The position numbers and the translations under genes were made by a program. From Paenibacillus sp. FSL R5-0341 (GTDB lineage Bacteria > Bacillota > Bacilli > Paenibacillales > Paenibacillaceae), in the NCBI RefSeq assembly GCF_037975235.1, contig NZ_CP150241.1:5332001-5396000 (forward strand): a stretch of 64,000 nucleotides of DNA, read 5' to 3'. Below, piece by piece: positions 62,421 through 64,000 of the stretch (within the stretch, counting starts at the first letter, position 1; each line of letters opens with the position of its first letter). Under the pieces are notes generated by a model that was not told the origin of the DNA, did no database searches, and worked only from the letters and a program-made list of their open reading frames with translations.

Positions 62421-63671
62421 ATGGCTGCTCCACAACGACTCACCCATGTCCTGGTCACACTCGCTCTCCTGCTCCTTTGTGTGTTAATGGTCTTGTTCCC
62501 AGCGGAAACCTGGCACGCAGGTGTACGCGGACTGTCCATCTGGTGGGACGTACTGTTTCCCTCCCTTTTTCCTTTTTTGGTGCTGTCCGAGCTGCTGCTC
62601 GGCTTCGGCATTGTTCATTTTTTGGGCACCTTGCTGAATCCATTAATGCGTCCATTGTTTCGTGTTCCGGGAAGCGGTGGTTTCGTATTTGCCGTAAGCT
62701 GTGCATCCGGTTATCCTACAGGGGCTAAACTGACCGCCCAGTTATGGGAACAAAAGCTGGTTACCCGGGAAGAAGGAGAACGGCTCGTTGCCTTCACCAC
62801 ATCATCCGATCCAATCTTCATGATTGGAGCGGTATCGGTTGGCTTCTTCCACAATGTCGCCATTGCGCCAATATTGGTTGCGAGCCATTACGCTGCTGCT
62901 TTTCTGGTGGGTGTGCTCATGCGTTTCCACGGGGGTACAGCGAAAGGCTCACCGACAGACATCTCTTCTCCATCTCCAGCAGAGAAGATACATCGAAACA
63001 GACTGGTTCGTGCCATCTATGCGATGCATGAAGCAAGAAAGGCTGACGGACGGGCATTTGGTGAACTGTTGCGCCAGGCAGTCTCCTCATCCCTTCGCCT
63101 TATTATTATCGTAGGGGGGCTGGTTGTATTCTTCTCGGTCATGATGGAGTTACTTGTGCAGACCGGTTGGCTTGGCGGATTGTACGGGATTACCGAGCAA
63201 TTGCTACGGCATAGCGGATTGCCTCCATCCTTATCTCCTAGCTTGGTTGGTGGGCTATTTGAAGTAACGCTGGGGAACAAAGAGGCTGGGAGTGCCGGGA
63301 CATCCATCCCTCTCGTCTATAAGGTAGCGGCTGCTGCCTTTGTTCTCTCCTGGGGCGGATTATCCGTACATGCGCAGATTATGAGTGTCCTTAGCAACAC
63401 CCCCATGAGATATGGTCCCTTTCTATTTGCCAGAGCCATTCATGCGTTAATCGCACCTGTATTAGTCCTGCTGTTGTGGACACCCATGATGGGGCGTTCT
63501 TCTTTCCCCGTTCTCATGGAGCCTGGTTTCATCCCATCATTATCGACGTATACACCGGACTGGAGACTGATCTTCCTCTCGGGAATGATTGTTTTTGCAA
63601 GCCTCATCGTGTTGTTGCTCATCTTAGCGATATTAAGTTCTCTACTCCTGCCAAGACATGCGAAAAAATAA
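62421..63671 (+). CDS. ylbJ: Sporulation membrane protein YlbJ
   Basis: The ATG at 62421 follows AAGGAGAGG; 416 residues and about eight to ten membrane helices. Nucleoside-recognition (Gate) type motifs and CASGYPTGAKL are characteristic of YlbJ, which is made in the mother cell and needed for spore cortex formation. An upstream in-frame extension to 62244 is improbable. Confidence 0.9.
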   Translation: MAAPQRLTHVLVTLALLLLCVLMVLFPAETWHAGVRGLSIWWDVLFPSLFPFLVLSELLLGFGIVHFLGTLLNPLMRPLFRVPGSGGFVFAVSCASGYPTGAKLTAQLWEQKLVTREEGERLVAFTTSSDPIFMIGAVSVGFFHNVAIAPILVASHYAAAFLVGVLMRFHGGTAKGSPTDISSPSPAEKIHRNRLVRAIYAMHEARKADGRAFGELLRQAVSSSLRLIIIVGGLVVFFSVMMELLVQTGWLGGLYGITEQLLRHSGLPPSLSPSLVGGLFEVTLGNKEAGSAGTSIPLVYKVAAAAFVLSWGGLSVHAQIMSVLSNTPMRYGPFLFARAIHALIAPVLVLLLWTPMMGRSSFPVLMEPGFIPSLSTYTPDWRLIFLSGMIVFASLIVLLLILAILSSLLLPRHAKK

Positions 63672-63775
63672 GACCACTATTCATCTATATTTCACTGAAT
63701 ATGCTTCCAAACGTTGTGTTCTTCCGCGGAATTGATTATCATCGGTAGTATAATGACCACAAAGGAGCTTTCATC

Positions 63776-64000
63776 TTGAGATACTATGTTCAAGACCGCG
63801 GAGACCAGTTATCGATTGATCTCAGTCAGCAGTTTCATGCGCTGGCGAAGGAAGAAGGGTTCAAGCTGGATGCAGAATCGCCGGAGATTGTCATCTCCAT
63901 CGGGGGCGATGGTACGATGCTACAGGCATTTCACAATTTCATCGACCGCATTCCGGATATTGCTTTTGTTGGGGTTCATACAGGCCATCTCGGCTTTTAC
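63776..64000 (+). CDS. nadK: NAD kinase, 5' part
   Basis: A TTG at 63776 follows AAAGGAG. The 75 visible residues include the GGDGTML motif and end at HTGHLGFY, both of NAD kinase. The gene is cut by the window end. The enzyme phosphorylates NAD to NADP. Confidence 0.92.
   Translation, partial: MRYYVQDRGDQLSIDLSQQFHALAKEEGFKLDAESPEIVISIGGDGTMLQAFHNFIDRIPDIAFVGVHTGHLGFY

Overview
The window is a piece of a spore-forming Firmicutes chromosome, most likely Paenibacillus. The evidence is two alpha/beta-type spore DNA-binding proteins, YlbJ, menaquinone synthesis by the futalosine route (MqnE), a yutM/yutJ/yuzB/yutI-like iron-sulfur block as in Bacillus, a SAM riboswitch before metNIQ, a Trp T-box before trpS, and strong Shine-Dalgarno sequences. 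No rRNA, tRNA or CRISPR array was seen.

Bases 1-8158 are host DNA: small membrane proteins, RarD, an exported NTR-like protein, a NAD(P)-binding protein behind a palindromic operator, and a 1300-residue secreted GH57-like starch enzyme with three FnIII and two CBM25 modules behind LacI/MalR-type operators.

Bases 8159-26631 are an integrated element of about 18.4 kb, bounded by 97-bp direct repeats (one silent mismatch). The right copy is the 3' end of the intact yutM/erpA-like gene; the left copy is the displaced original end. At the right edge are two overlapping tyrosine recombinase genes, preceded by a hairpin that is both terminator-like and contains their Shine-Dalgarno. Going left there are a lipoprotein, a TxpA/Hol-Tox-like peptide, two small unknowns, an AT-rich PD-(D/E)XK nuclease, and a Cro/CI-type regulator divergent from a long leftward gene series. 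That series holds HTH proteins, a replication-initiator-like protein, two repeat arrays that could be an origin, a cold-shock-like protein, many small unknowns, a tail-fibre-like protein, and a terminase-small-subunit-like gene as its last confident gene. There is no large terminase, portal, capsid, tape measure or lysis module. This is the architecture of a phage satellite (PICI-like) rather than a prophage. Its most striking gene encodes a tail-fibre-like protein whose N-terminal ~190 residues resemble a proteasome beta subunit (Ntn hydrolase).

Bases 26632-64000 are host housekeeping: yutM, a 205-bp inverted-repeat element in its leader, mqnE, yutJ/yuzB/yutI, an SDR, a DUF2167 protein, metNIQ, a HEPN protein, ctaA, a thioredoxin, a DUF2515 protein, a MurJ-like flippase, DUF456 and HAD proteins, two tandem class B penicillin-binding proteins, a CvpA-transglutaminase fusion, an MFS transporter, a toprim protein, a Sco protein, a YdjM-like hydrolase, two SASPs around trpS and an aldose epimerase, an M3 peptidase, YycC-like and DUF2225 proteins, a truncated globin, YlbJ, and the start of NAD kinase cut by the window end.
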